64,000 nt of DNA, taken from the NCBI GenBank assembly GCA_963778675.1, contig CAVZVI010000010.1, positions 1,302,001-1,366,000 on the forward strand. The letters are read 5' to 3'. The stretch's first letter is position 1; every line of letters begins with the position of its first letter. Position numbers and translations under genes: made by a program. A model generated the notes under the pieces. The model ran no database searches and had not been told where the DNA came from. It saw nothing but the letters and a program-made list of their open reading frames with translations. The DNA comes from CAWCDJ01 sp963778675. GTDB lineage: Bacteria > Acidobacteriota > Terriglobia > Bryobacterales > Bryobacteraceae. Positions 9,065 to 16,817 of this stretch are shown here, piece by piece.

Positions 9065-10039
9065 CTACCTGTTTGAAACGACGTCTGCGATCTTGGCCGT
9101 TCCCGAGCCGCTGAATTTGCCGACGGCGGAGCCGTCTTCCACCTCTGTGATCGTAATCGTTCCGATATTGTCTGTAATCGAGCGCAGCACCTTGCCGGTG
9201 GCCGGGTCCCGCACGTCGCGCACCTTGCGCTTGATCGACAGTTGGTCCCCCACCTTCACGCCGGCTTTCGAACCGATATTGATGATGATGGTGCCGTCCG
9301 GGGAAACATCCGCGACCTCGCCGCGCAGCGAGACCACGGTAGTCGGCATCGCTCCCGCCTTCGCGTCGAGCTGCCGCGCCAGGTCCTGCACCGACTTTGT
9401 GGTAGCCTCGCCCAGGATGGTGTCGGCGAAATTCCTCGACGACATGTCGATGCCCGCGCCCGCCTCCGGGCCGTAGACGCTGCCGCCCGAACCCAGCAGT
9501 CCCGTGCCTGATCGCGAGGACTCGCCTTTGGCGGTGCAACTCGCCAGAATCTCCGCCGTGGACGTGTTGATCATCCGCGCGGTGATCTGAACTACCGCCG
9601 TGGAGTGCGTCTTCCGCACCCCGCCCAATCCGAACCGCCCCGTCACGTTCCCCAGCGCGCCGCCTCCGATATCGGTCTTCTTATCGTCGCGCCCGAACTG
9701 CGTGATGCTGCCGATGATGATCGCGTCGACACCCAGTACGCGCGCAATCTTGGCGGCGGTGTTCGGGTCAGCCCGGTCGCTGTTGGAAAAGTTCTGTTCC
9801 GCCAGGATCTTGTCGAGCTGGTTGCGCTCGATGACCGAGTACACGCCGTCCTGCACCAGCCTGTCCACCAGGAGATCCGAAATCCCTTTGCCGATATCCT
9901 TGTTGGCTCCGAATAGGGCGTTCACGCCGCTCTGCACCGTTGCGTAGTCGAAACTCAGAACCGCCACGCGCTTTTTCTGCTGCGCCTGTAACGCGGACAG
10001 AACGGTCAAAAACAACACGGCTGCTATGGCCCTTTTCAT
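9065..10039 (-). CDS. CsgG/curli-assembly-like lipid- or periplasm-targeted protein
   Basis: A 324-residue exported protein. Residues 1-20 (MKRAIAAVLFLTVLSALQAQ) are a signal peptide without a convincing lipobox cysteine. The mature part matches the CsgG/FlgT-like fold by eye: KRVAVLSFDYATVQ, then GISDLLVDRLVQDGVYSVIERNQL and ARVLGVDAIIIGSITQFG. The C-terminal about 80 residues (VVSLRGEVADVSPDGTIIIN...) resemble a small beta-barrel/OB-like module. I start at ATG 10039, with GGGGAGGA just upstream, rather than an in-frame ATG 48 bases earlier. Classical CsgG makes an outer-membrane secretion pore; here there are no csg neighbours, only a kinase, so an envelope role is inferred. Confidence 0.75.
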   Translation of the reverse strand: MKRAIAAVLFLTVLSALQAQQKKRVAVLSFDYATVQSGVNALFGANKDIGKGISDLLVDRLVQDGVYSVIERNQLDKILAEQNFSNSDRADPNTAAKIARVLGVDAIIIGSITQFGRDDKKTDIGGGALGNVTGRFGLGGVRKTHSTAVVQITARMINTSTAEILASCTAKGESSRSGTGLLGSGGSVYGPEAGAGIDMSSRNFADTILGEATTKSVQDLARQLDAKAGAMPTTVVSLRGEVADVSPDGTIIINIGSKAGVKVGDQLSIKRKVRDVRDPATGKVLRSITDNIGTITITEVEDGSAVGKFSGSGTAKIADVVSNR

Positions 10040-10043
10040 CACA

Positions 10044-10087
10044 GTCCTCCCCGACCAAACATATTGGCGCGCAGCCGATGGCGTCAA
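10044..10087 (-). promoter_or_regulatory. Promoter and RBS for csgG-like/kinase operon
   Basis: Minus-strand TTGACG (10082-10087), an 18-base spacer, and TATGTT (10058-10063), followed by GGGGAGGA (about 10044-10052) just ahead of the ATG at 10039. The implied leader is very short. Confidence 0.45.
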
Positions 10088-10160
10088 CCCTAGTACTTCC
10101 CATAACTGCGCTAGATGTGAGTTTTATCACTTCCCGGGACGCTGCGCCACCCCTTGCCCG

Positions 10161-10415
10161 TTACTCACACATCGCGAAGGTCCCGCATTTTCGGAGCAGG
10201 ATCCGCCGGGTCTGGCCGTCCTCCAGCCGCAGATCCGCCACTCCGGAGGGCCAGGCGTTCTCCCCTTCGAGCGCGCCGTTCCACTCCCGGGCGCACAAGG
10301 TGTCGCCGTCGAACGTTCCCCACGTGATCACCTCGTAGCGGACCGTCGACTCTTCGCCGCCCGCCAGCAGCCGGCCCGTTCCGGATTCCCTCGCGATCGG
10401 TTTTCGCACCCTCAT
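10161..10415 (-). CDS. Small hypothetical protein, 84 aa
   Basis: An 84-residue soluble protein of no recognised family. It is rich in charged residues and has two cysteines near the C-terminus (KCGTFAMCE) plus one in the middle (DTLCAREW). It has a balanced composition (Ile, Val, Thr, Glu, Trp) unlike the Arg/Pro-rich shadow frames around it, which is the main support for it being real. It stands alone between the divergent TIGR03437-type gene and the csgG-like operon. Confidence 0.45.
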   Translation of the reverse strand: MRVRKPIARESGTGRLLAGGEESTVRYEVITWGTFDGDTLCAREWNGALEGENAWPSGVADLRLEDGQTRRILLRKCGTFAMCE

Positions 10416-10490
10416 GGCCGGATGGTAGCACGGGCCGTCTGTGCGAAAGCATCCTGCCGGATTCTATGCGTATTGATACATTTGAAAGTT

Positions 10491-12084
10491 ATGGCCTTCC
10501 GGCTTCTGACGCTTCTCGCCCTGGGCGGAACCGTCGCCTTCGCAGCGAATCCGACTCAGCCGGCGATCTCCCCGAACGGCATTGTCAACGCGGCGAGCTA
10601 TCTGGCGCCGGGTTTCGCGAATGCTGGAATCGCCCGGGGATCGCTCTTCCTGATCTTCGGGAACTACCTTGGCCCGGACACGCTGACATCGGCCGGTTTC
10701 CCTCTGCCGACCTCCGACGGCCTGGCGGGAACGCGCGTCCACATCAACACCGGCACTTACAGTGCGGATCTCCCGGTCGTCTATACTTCCATCAAGCAGG
10801 TGGCGGCCATCCTCCCGTCGAATGTTCCGGAAGGCGATGCAACCGTCACCCTGGCCTACCGTACGCTCACCAGCAACCCGGCGCTGATTCACGTGGTGCG
10901 GAGTTCCTTCGGGATGTTCACCCTGAATCAGGGCGGAACCGGGCAGGCCATCGTCCAAAACTTCGTCAGCCCAACCCAATTGCCGGTCAACACCCTCATC
11001 TCTGCCGCCGCCCCGGGCCAGACCGGAACCCTCTGGGGCACCGGACTCGGCCCTGTCAGCAGCGGCGATGAGGCCGCCGGACCCATCCCCGGACCGCTGC
11101 CCTACCTGGATGCCCTCTACGTCGGCGGGCAGCGGGCAAACGTGCGATTCGCCGGGCGCTCCGCCTGCTGCGCGGGAATCGACCAGATCGATTTCGACGT
11201 TCCCGCGAATGTCTCGGGCTGCTATGTTCCGGTCGCTGCCGTGGTCAACGGGTTGGTGAGCAATATCGGGACGATCGCCGTCTCCTCGGGCAAGGAATGC
11301 GACGACCCGCTCAGCTTCCGCAGCAGCGATCTCACCACCCTGGAAAGCGCGGGCAGCCTGGCGGTAGGCTCATTCGGCCTCTGGAGCCTCAACGCGCCTC
11401 TCTCCGAGTCGGTGACCGGAAGCTTCCTCCGTTACGCCACCCAGGGTCTGACCGCCGTACCCGTCCCGCTCCACTCGAGTGCGGGATCCTGTTACGAGAC
11501 CGAGGTGGCGCTCAATCCCGGAGCGCAGGTGGTCTCCTATGCCGACCCGCTGAACGCCGGCGCAGTGATCCGTCTCAACAGTCCCGGCCGGTCTGCTCGC
11601 CATCCCGAACGTCTCGCCGGGCAATTACTCCTTCTCCATGCAGCCGCCCGGTACATTCCAGGGCGCCTATAGCTTCGCCAGTTCCGGAGGCACCGACGTG
11701 GGGCCGCTCCAGGGCACCTTCACGGTGGGCGCGCCCGTCCAGTGGACGAACTCCACGGCCTTCACCGCCGGTCCGATCCCGATCGGCCAGCCGCTGCTTT
11801 TCCAGTGGACCCCCGGCGCGAGCGGCACATATGTGAAGATCGCGATCCGCGCCGATAGCGCGACCCTCGAGACGTCGATCGTCTGCAACCAGCCGGCCGC
11901 CTCCGGCAGTTTCACCGTCCCCGACTACCTGGCCCGCACCATCCTGCAGGGTACAGCCAGCGTTTCGCTCGGCTCGTTCACCGTGCAGCACGCCTTCACC
12001 GCGGCTTCGGGATTGGATGCCGGCATCGTCACGGCCGGCACAAATACCACCGTACAGGCGAACTTCCAGTTGCCGCCGAACTGA
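10491..12084 (+). pseudogene. Secreted TIGR03437-type protein with single-base frameshift
   Basis: Starts at ATG 10491 with a signal peptide (MAFRLLTLLALGGTVAFA). Residues about 20-275 match the domain first defined in Solibacter (TIGR03437): NGIVNAASYLAPGF, ARGSLFLIFGNYLGP, GTLWGTGLGP and the closing VNGLVSNIGTIAVS. The first frame stops at 11672 after an Arg-rich tail that does not look like protein. From about 11590 a different frame continues sensibly (GLLAIPNVSPGNYSF onward) to a stop at 12084. One extra C at 11588/11589 explains this: removing it gives CCC GGC GGT CTG and a continuous protein of about 530 residues. Either a real recent mutation or a sequencing error. Function of the domain is unknown; it is cell-surface or secreted. 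Confidence 0.75.
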
Positions 12085-12085
12085 T

Positions 12086-14272
12086 CTACCGCACGCGAAA
12101 CTTCGAATTCAGCGCCGACATCTGGTCCTGAATCGACGGCTTTCGCGGTTCCGGTTTCGCTCGTGGCGCCGCTTCCAGAGCTTTCATCGAAAGCGCGATT
12201 CGTTTGGCCTTCGGGTCCGCGGCCAGCACCTGTACCTTGACGATCTGCCCGGCCTTCACCACTTCGCTCGCTTCCTTCACAAAACGGTGCGAAAGCTCGC
12301 TCACGTGCACCAGCCCGTCCTGGTGGACGCCGATATCCACGAAAGCGCCGAACCGCGTGACGTTGGTGACCACCCCTTCCAGCGTCATGCCCGGCTTCAG
12401 GTCGGCGATCTCCTTCACGTCTTCGCGCCAGTGCGGCGCCACGAACTTCTCGCGCGGGTCGCGGCCGGGCTTCCGAAGCTCCTCGCGGATGTCGCCCAGC
12501 GTATACATGCCGACCGTCTCGGTGGCGAACCCCTCGAGCTTCACCTTCTCCACCAGTTCGGGTTTGGCGATCAGGTCGCCGGCCGTCACTCCCAGCGAGG
12601 CGGCGATCTTCTCCACCACCGGGTACGATTCCGGGTGCACGGCGGTCATGTCCAGCGGATTGTCGCCGCCGCGGATGCGCAGGAATCCGGCGGCCTGCTC
12701 GAACGTCTTGGGCCCGAAGCCCGCCACCGCGTTCAACTGCATCCGCGAGCGGAACTTGCCGTGCTCGTTGCGGTACTCCATGATCTTCAGCGCGGTCCGC
12801 TCGTTGATGCCCGCCACGTAGCGCAGCAGCGCCCAGGAAGCCGTGTTGAGGTCGACCCCCACGCGATTCACGCAGGATTCCACCGTGGCTTCCAGGCTCT
12901 GCTTGAGCCGCCGCTGATCGACATCGTGCTGATACTGCCCCACCCCGATGGATTTCGGATCCACCTTCACCAGCTCGGAAAGCGGATCCTGCAGCCGCCG
13001 CGCGATGGAGATCGCGCCGCGAATCGTCAGGTCGAGATCCGGAAACTCCTGCCGGGCGATTTCCGAGGCCGAGTACACCGACGCGCCCGATTCGCTCACC
13101 GAAACGCTGAAAATCTTCGAGAGATTCGCCTGCCGTAGAAAGTCCTGCACGAACGCCGCGGTCTCGCGCGATGCCGTCCCGTTGCCGATCGCGATCGCCT
13201 GGACATTGTGGCGCGCCACGAGCGACGCCAGCGTCCGCACCGACCCGGCCAGGTCGTTCTTCGGCTCGAACGGGTACATCACCGAGCTTTCCAGGAACTT
13301 GCCCGTGTCATCGACCACCGCCAGCTTGCATCCCGTGCGGATGCCCGGGTCGATCGCCAGCACCGTCAGCATGCCGGCGGGCGGCGCGAGCAGCAGGTTC
13401 TCCAGGTTTTCACGGAAGACCTTGATCGCTTCCTCGTCCGAGCGGTCCTTGAGCTCCAGCCGGACCTCGGTCTGGATCGACGGATTCAACAACCGGTGGT
13501 AAGAATCGGTGATGGCCTCTTCCAGGTGCGGCGCCCACTCGCCCTGGCCGCGGACGATCCGCGACCGCAGCCAGGCCAGCGGTTTCTGCTCGTCCAGCTC
13601 GATCTCGAAGCTCAGCACGCCCTCCTTGGCGCCGCGCCGTATGGCGAGCATGCGGTGCGAAGGAATCTTGGCTGCCGGTTCGCTGTACTGGGAGTACATC
13701 AGGAACTTGCCTTCCGGATCCTGCGCGCCTTCGATGGCCCGGGCCGCGACGATGCCTTCGGCCATCATCATCCCGCGGACCGCCTTGCGGAACTCCGCGT
13801 TTTCGCTGATCCATTCGGCAATAATGTGCCGCGCCCCTTCGAGCGCCTCGTCCGCCTGGTCCCCCAGAGGCTCCTTCTGGTCCCAGATCCGTTGCGCCAG
13901 CGGCTCGTAGCCCTTCTCTCGCGCGATCGAAGCCTTGGTCCGCCGCTTGGGCTTATAGGGCAGATACAGGTCTTCGAGCTCGTTCTTTTCGAGCACCGCT
14001 TCGATCCGCGCCTTCAATTCCGGCGTCAGCCTGCCCTGTTCCTCGATGGACTTGAGCACGGTCTCGCGCCGTTCTTCCAACTCGCGGAAATACTCCAGCT
14101 TCTCCTGGATATCGCGAATCTGGACTTCATCGAGGTTCCCCGTCGCCTCCTTCCGGTACCGCGCGATAAACGGAACCGTAGCCCCGTCGTCGAGCAGCCC
14201 GATCACGGCCACCAGGCTCTTCAGCGAAACGTTCAGCAACTGCGATATATGAATGAGTACTTTCGTGGGCAT
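12086..14272 (-). CDS. tex: Tex-family RNA-binding transcription accessory protein
   Basis: A 728-residue cytoplasmic nucleic-acid-binding protein. Order: N-terminal helical Tex domain (VPFIARYRKEATGNLDE near residues 35-50), a YqgF/RNase H-like domain (LAIDPGIRTGCKLAVVD, about 310-330), helix-hairpin-helix repeats (VNRVGVDLNTASWALLRYVAG, about 475-560, only part quoted), and a C-terminal S1 domain (about 635-705, MTLEGVVTNVTRFGAFVDIG). Length and order match the family. The stop is one base from that of the convergent TIGR03437-type gene. Role from family knowledge: effects on transcription and RNA stability, details unclear in most bacteria. Confidence 0.93.
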   Translation of the reverse strand: MPTKVLIHISQLLNVSLKSLVAVIGLLDDGATVPFIARYRKEATGNLDEVQIRDIQEKLEYFRELEERRETVLKSIEEQGRLTPELKARIEAVLEKNELEDLYLPYKPKRRTKASIAREKGYEPLAQRIWDQKEPLGDQADEALEGARHIIAEWISENAEFRKAVRGMMMAEGIVAARAIEGAQDPEGKFLMYSQYSEPAAKIPSHRMLAIRRGAKEGVLSFEIELDEQKPLAWLRSRIVRGQGEWAPHLEEAITDSYHRLLNPSIQTEVRLELKDRSDEEAIKVFRENLENLLLAPPAGMLTVLAIDPGIRTGCKLAVVDDTGKFLESSVMYPFEPKNDLAGSVRTLASLVARHNVQAIAIGNGTASRETAAFVQDFLRQANLSKIFSVSVSESGASVYSASEIARQEFPDLDLTIRGAISIARRLQDPLSELVKVDPKSIGVGQYQHDVDQRRLKQSLEATVESCVNRVGVDLNTASWALLRYVAGINERTALKIMEYRNEHGKFRSRMQLNAVAGFGPKTFEQAAGFLRIRGGDNPLDMTAVHPESYPVVEKIAASLGVTAGDLIAKPELVEKVKLEGFATETVGMYTLGDIREELRKPGRDPREKFVAPHWREDVKEIADLKPGMTLEGVVTNVTRFGAFVDIGVHQDGLVHVSELSHRFVKEASEVVKAGQIVKVQVLAADPKAKRIALSMKALEAAPRAKPEPRKPSIQDQMSALNSKFRVR

Positions 14273-14312
14273 CTTGTTCTAATTCGGGGACAGGCTACGA
14301 AACCCCCCAATC

Positions 14313-15149
14313 TTATGGAAGGTACTTCACGAACAACGCGGCATTCCCGCGCTCGTTGTACAGCAGCTCGTCCACCAGGTTGCGTGTCATGAGAATACCG
14401 AATCCCCCCGGACGCCGGCCCTCTTCGGCCCGCACCTCGACGTGACGCGTCGGCTCGTCCTCCGGGTTCGAAATCGCCGCGTGGGGAAGCATGTCGAGCG
14501 AGAAGCCCGAGCCGGGGTCGGCCACGTGAACGATCAGCGAGCGGGGCGTCCGCAGAAAAGAAACGCGCACTCGCTTGCGGGGGTCCGACTTCCCGCCGTG
14601 TTCGATTGCGTTCATCAGCAACTCGCGGAATGCCGCGGCCACATCGTCCCGCGTGTGGGGCGCGAGGTCCGACTCCAGTTCCCGCAGAAAGTGGATCGTC
14701 CGGTCCGCCGCCTCCATCTTGCACCGGACCTCCAGCGTGACCCACTCCGGCCGCGCCGAAAGCACCCGGATATCGTCGCGCCAGCTTTCAGCCGTCAGCG
14801 CCTGCTGCACCATCTCGGCCACCGGCCCGGCCGCCAGCGGTTTGTGAAAATAGCTGTAGGCGTGCTGGCGGATGGCGCCGACCACCAGCTCCGGCTTTGG
14901 CTCTCCGGTGACGATCACCCGGGTTTCCGGCCGGATCGCGCTGAGCCGCCGCAGTAATTTGAGCCCGTCGAGCCCGTTGCGGCCCTGCCCGGCCACTACC
15001 AGGTCGCACGGCTCGGTGCGCAGCCGGTCGAGCGCCTCCTTGCCGTCGAATACGTCGTCGATCCGGCGGTCATCCCCTTTCAGAATATCGCCCAGCAGTT
15101 CGTGGATGGCGGGGTCGGAGTCTACCAGGAGGAGGCAACGCGAAGGCAC
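14313..15149 (-). CDS. Pseudo-receiver fused to anti-sigma/HATPase domain
   Basis: A 278-residue two-domain signalling protein. Residues 1-120 are a CheY-like receiver (LLLVDSD at 6-12; VIVTG; the conserved Lys in SYFHKPLA), but the phosphorylated Asp position is glycine (Gly54, in DLVVAGQGRNGLDG). Residues about 135-278 form an HATPase of the RsbW/SpoIIAB type, with the N-box FRELLMNAIEHGG, G1 DPGSGF and G2 GGFGILMTRNLVDEL. No dimerisation helix or phospho-His is seen, so it is more like an anti-sigma serine kinase than a sensor kinase. Output through the ATPase would have to be controlled without normal receiver phosphorylation. It starts 40 bases from tex but has no obvious partner. Confidence 0.85.
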   Translation of the reverse strand: MPSRCLLLVDSDPAIHELLGDILKGDDRRIDDVFDGKEALDRLRTEPCDLVVAGQGRNGLDGLKLLRRLSAIRPETRVIVTGEPKPELVVGAIRQHAYSYFHKPLAAGPVAEMVQQALTAESWRDDIRVLSARPEWVTLEVRCKMEAADRTIHFLRELESDLAPHTRDDVAAAFRELLMNAIEHGGKSDPRKRVRVSFLRTPRSLIVHVADPGSGFSLDMLPHAAISNPEDEPTRHVEVRAEEGRRPGGFGILMTRNLVDELLYNERGNAALFVKYLP

Positions 15150-15265
15150 GGATTCTCCGCGTTCAGGATATCACGCCACGCTGAAAGGCCTCCAGCACAC
15201 TGGTACCGCAACGAAATGGAAGAAAAGGTAACGCCGGCCCCTCCGAAAGCATCTACCCTCGTGTA

Positions 15266-16765
15266 ATGTCGCAGCGCAACCCGACCGCCCGTGGTGTCCG
15301 GCTTCTCGCCGGCGCGTTACTCACCCTCGGCGTGGCTACCGCTCAGGTATATCCCCCAGGCGGCTATCCCGGCGGTTATCCGGGCGGCTATCCCGGCGGA
15401 TACCCGGGTGGTTACCCCGGCGGGTATCCCGGAGGCGGCACCGGTGGGATCCCCCTTCCGATCCCTGGCCGCGGCCGGCAGTCGAAAGACAAGAAGGCCG
15501 ATTCGGGACAGCCCCTCCCCAACTTTCGCGGCAATCTCAAGATGATGGACGACAAGACCATCTCGCTCGAGTTGGGCGATCACCGCGTCCTGGATTTCAA
15601 ACGGACCAGCAAGACCAAGTTCTTTAAGGGCGGCGACGAAGTGAAGTCGCCCAAATTCAATCCCGGAGACCAGATCTCGGTCGAGGGGCCGGAAGACCAG
15701 GCCGGAGATCTGGTGGCGGTCAACGTCTATTGGGAAAAAGCCGCCCCGGCGGAGACCACTTCACAGAAAGATAAGGATAAGGACAAGAACGACGGAGTGG
15801 TGGACACCTGGGCCAAGGATGCGCCCGAGCCTTCGGCCGAAAACGTTCCGCCCCCCTCGCACGCCTCCGACGACCCCGGGCCGCCCGTGCTGAAGCGTGG
15901 CGGCGTGGTCGATCCGTCCCGCGAGCATGCCAAGGCACCGCCGGCCGAGGTAGCCGCGGCGGCTCCCGCGCCCGCCCGTCCAAGCCCGGCACCGGCCGGT
16001 CCCGCTCCCGAGGCGCAGCCCAGCATTCGCCGGGACGACAACACCCTCCCCACCGACACCCGCCCCATGGATCAGATGATCCGCCGCGCCACCGACGCCG
16101 CCCTCGATTTCACCGAGACTCTCCCAAGCTACGTCTGCCAGGAAATGGTGACGCGCTACGAGAGCGAAAGCAGTCCGGCCCATTGGAACGCGCTCGACAT
16201 CGTCAGCATGAACGTGGTGTACGACAACGGCAAGGAAGACTACCGCGATATCGCCGTCAACGGCAAGCCGAAGAAGAGCCTGGAGGAGACCGGCGGCGCC
16301 TGGTCCACCGGCGAATTCGGTACCGTTCTCATCGACCTGTTCTCCCCTGCCACCTCGGCCGATTTCTTCTTCCAGCGGGATGACCGCATTGCCGGCATCA
16401 GCGCCAAGATGTACAACTTCCGGGTGAAGCGCGAAAATTCCCACTGGCAGATCCACGTGGAATCCCAGACCTACCAGCCGGCCTACAAGGGCTCGGTCTG
16501 GATCGACCCGCAGACCGCCCGCGTGCTGCGCATCGAGATGCAGGCCATCGGGTTCCCGGATGCATTTCCGACGGATCACGTCGAATCAGCCACGGATTAC
16601 GAATACGTCCGCCTGGGGGACGCGAAGCAATACCTGCTGCCGGTACACGCCGAAACGCTCAGTTGCCAGCGCGGCACGAACATGTGCAGCCGCAACGCGA
16701 TCGATTTCCGCAACTATCACAAGTACACCGGCGAATCGACCGTGACGTTCGGCAGCCCGAAGTAA
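15266..16765 (+). CDS. Secreted protein with (GGYP)6 repeat
   Basis: A 499-residue exported protein. After a signal peptide (about 1-27, ending VATAQ) come six GGYP tetrapeptides (residues 32-55), a low-complexity Pro/Ala/Lys linker that includes SQKDKDKDKND, and a folded C-terminal domain (about 265-499) with conserved-looking aromatic residues and cysteines (YVCQEM; LSCQRGTNMCSRN). A small beta domain (about 80-150, NLKMMDDKTISLELGD) resembles ones attached to surface proteins in acidobacteria. No enzymatic motif. Probably an envelope or surface protein; the GGYP tract may be an extended or adhesive linker. It lies alone, convergent with dsbD. Confidence 0.7.
   Translation: MSQRNPTARGVRLLAGALLTLGVATAQVYPPGGYPGGYPGGYPGGYPGGYPGGYPGGGTGGIPLPIPGRGRQSKDKKADSGQPLPNFRGNLKMMDDKTISLELGDHRVLDFKRTSKTKFFKGGDEVKSPKFNPGDQISVEGPEDQAGDLVAVNVYWEKAAPAETTSQKDKDKDKNDGVVDTWAKDAPEPSAENVPPPSHASDDPGPPVLKRGGVVDPSREHAKAPPAEVAAAAPAPARPSPAPAGPAPEAQPSIRRDDNTLPTDTRPMDQMIRRATDAALDFTETLPSYVCQEMVTRYESESSPAHWNALDIVSMNVVYDNGKEDYRDIAVNGKPKKSLEETGGAWSTGEFGTVLIDLFSPATSADFFFQRDDRIAGISAKMYNFRVKRENSHWQIHVESQTYQPAYKGSVWIDPQTARVLRIEMQAIGFPDAFPTDHVESATDYEYVRLGDAKQYLLPVHAETLSCQRGTNMCSRNAIDFRNYHKYTGESTVTFGSPK
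15359..15430 (+). repeat. 12-bp tandem repeat encoding GGYP x6
   Basis: Six in-frame 12-base units coding Gly-Gly-Tyr-Pro. The third codon positions differ among units (GGC/GGT/GGA/GGG, TAT/TAC, CCC/CCG), so the DNA has diverged while the peptide has stayed constant. Confidence 0.85.
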
Positions 16766-16817
16766 AGTCCGTTGTCTTTGTTTTCTCGGCGCTCCCGGCG
16801 GTAAGACATCAAATCGG

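Noticed and set aside
12017..14392. Long plus-strand frames (373 and 394 codons) opposite tex
   Set aside because: Arg/His-rich shadows of tex with no recognisable domain or start signal.
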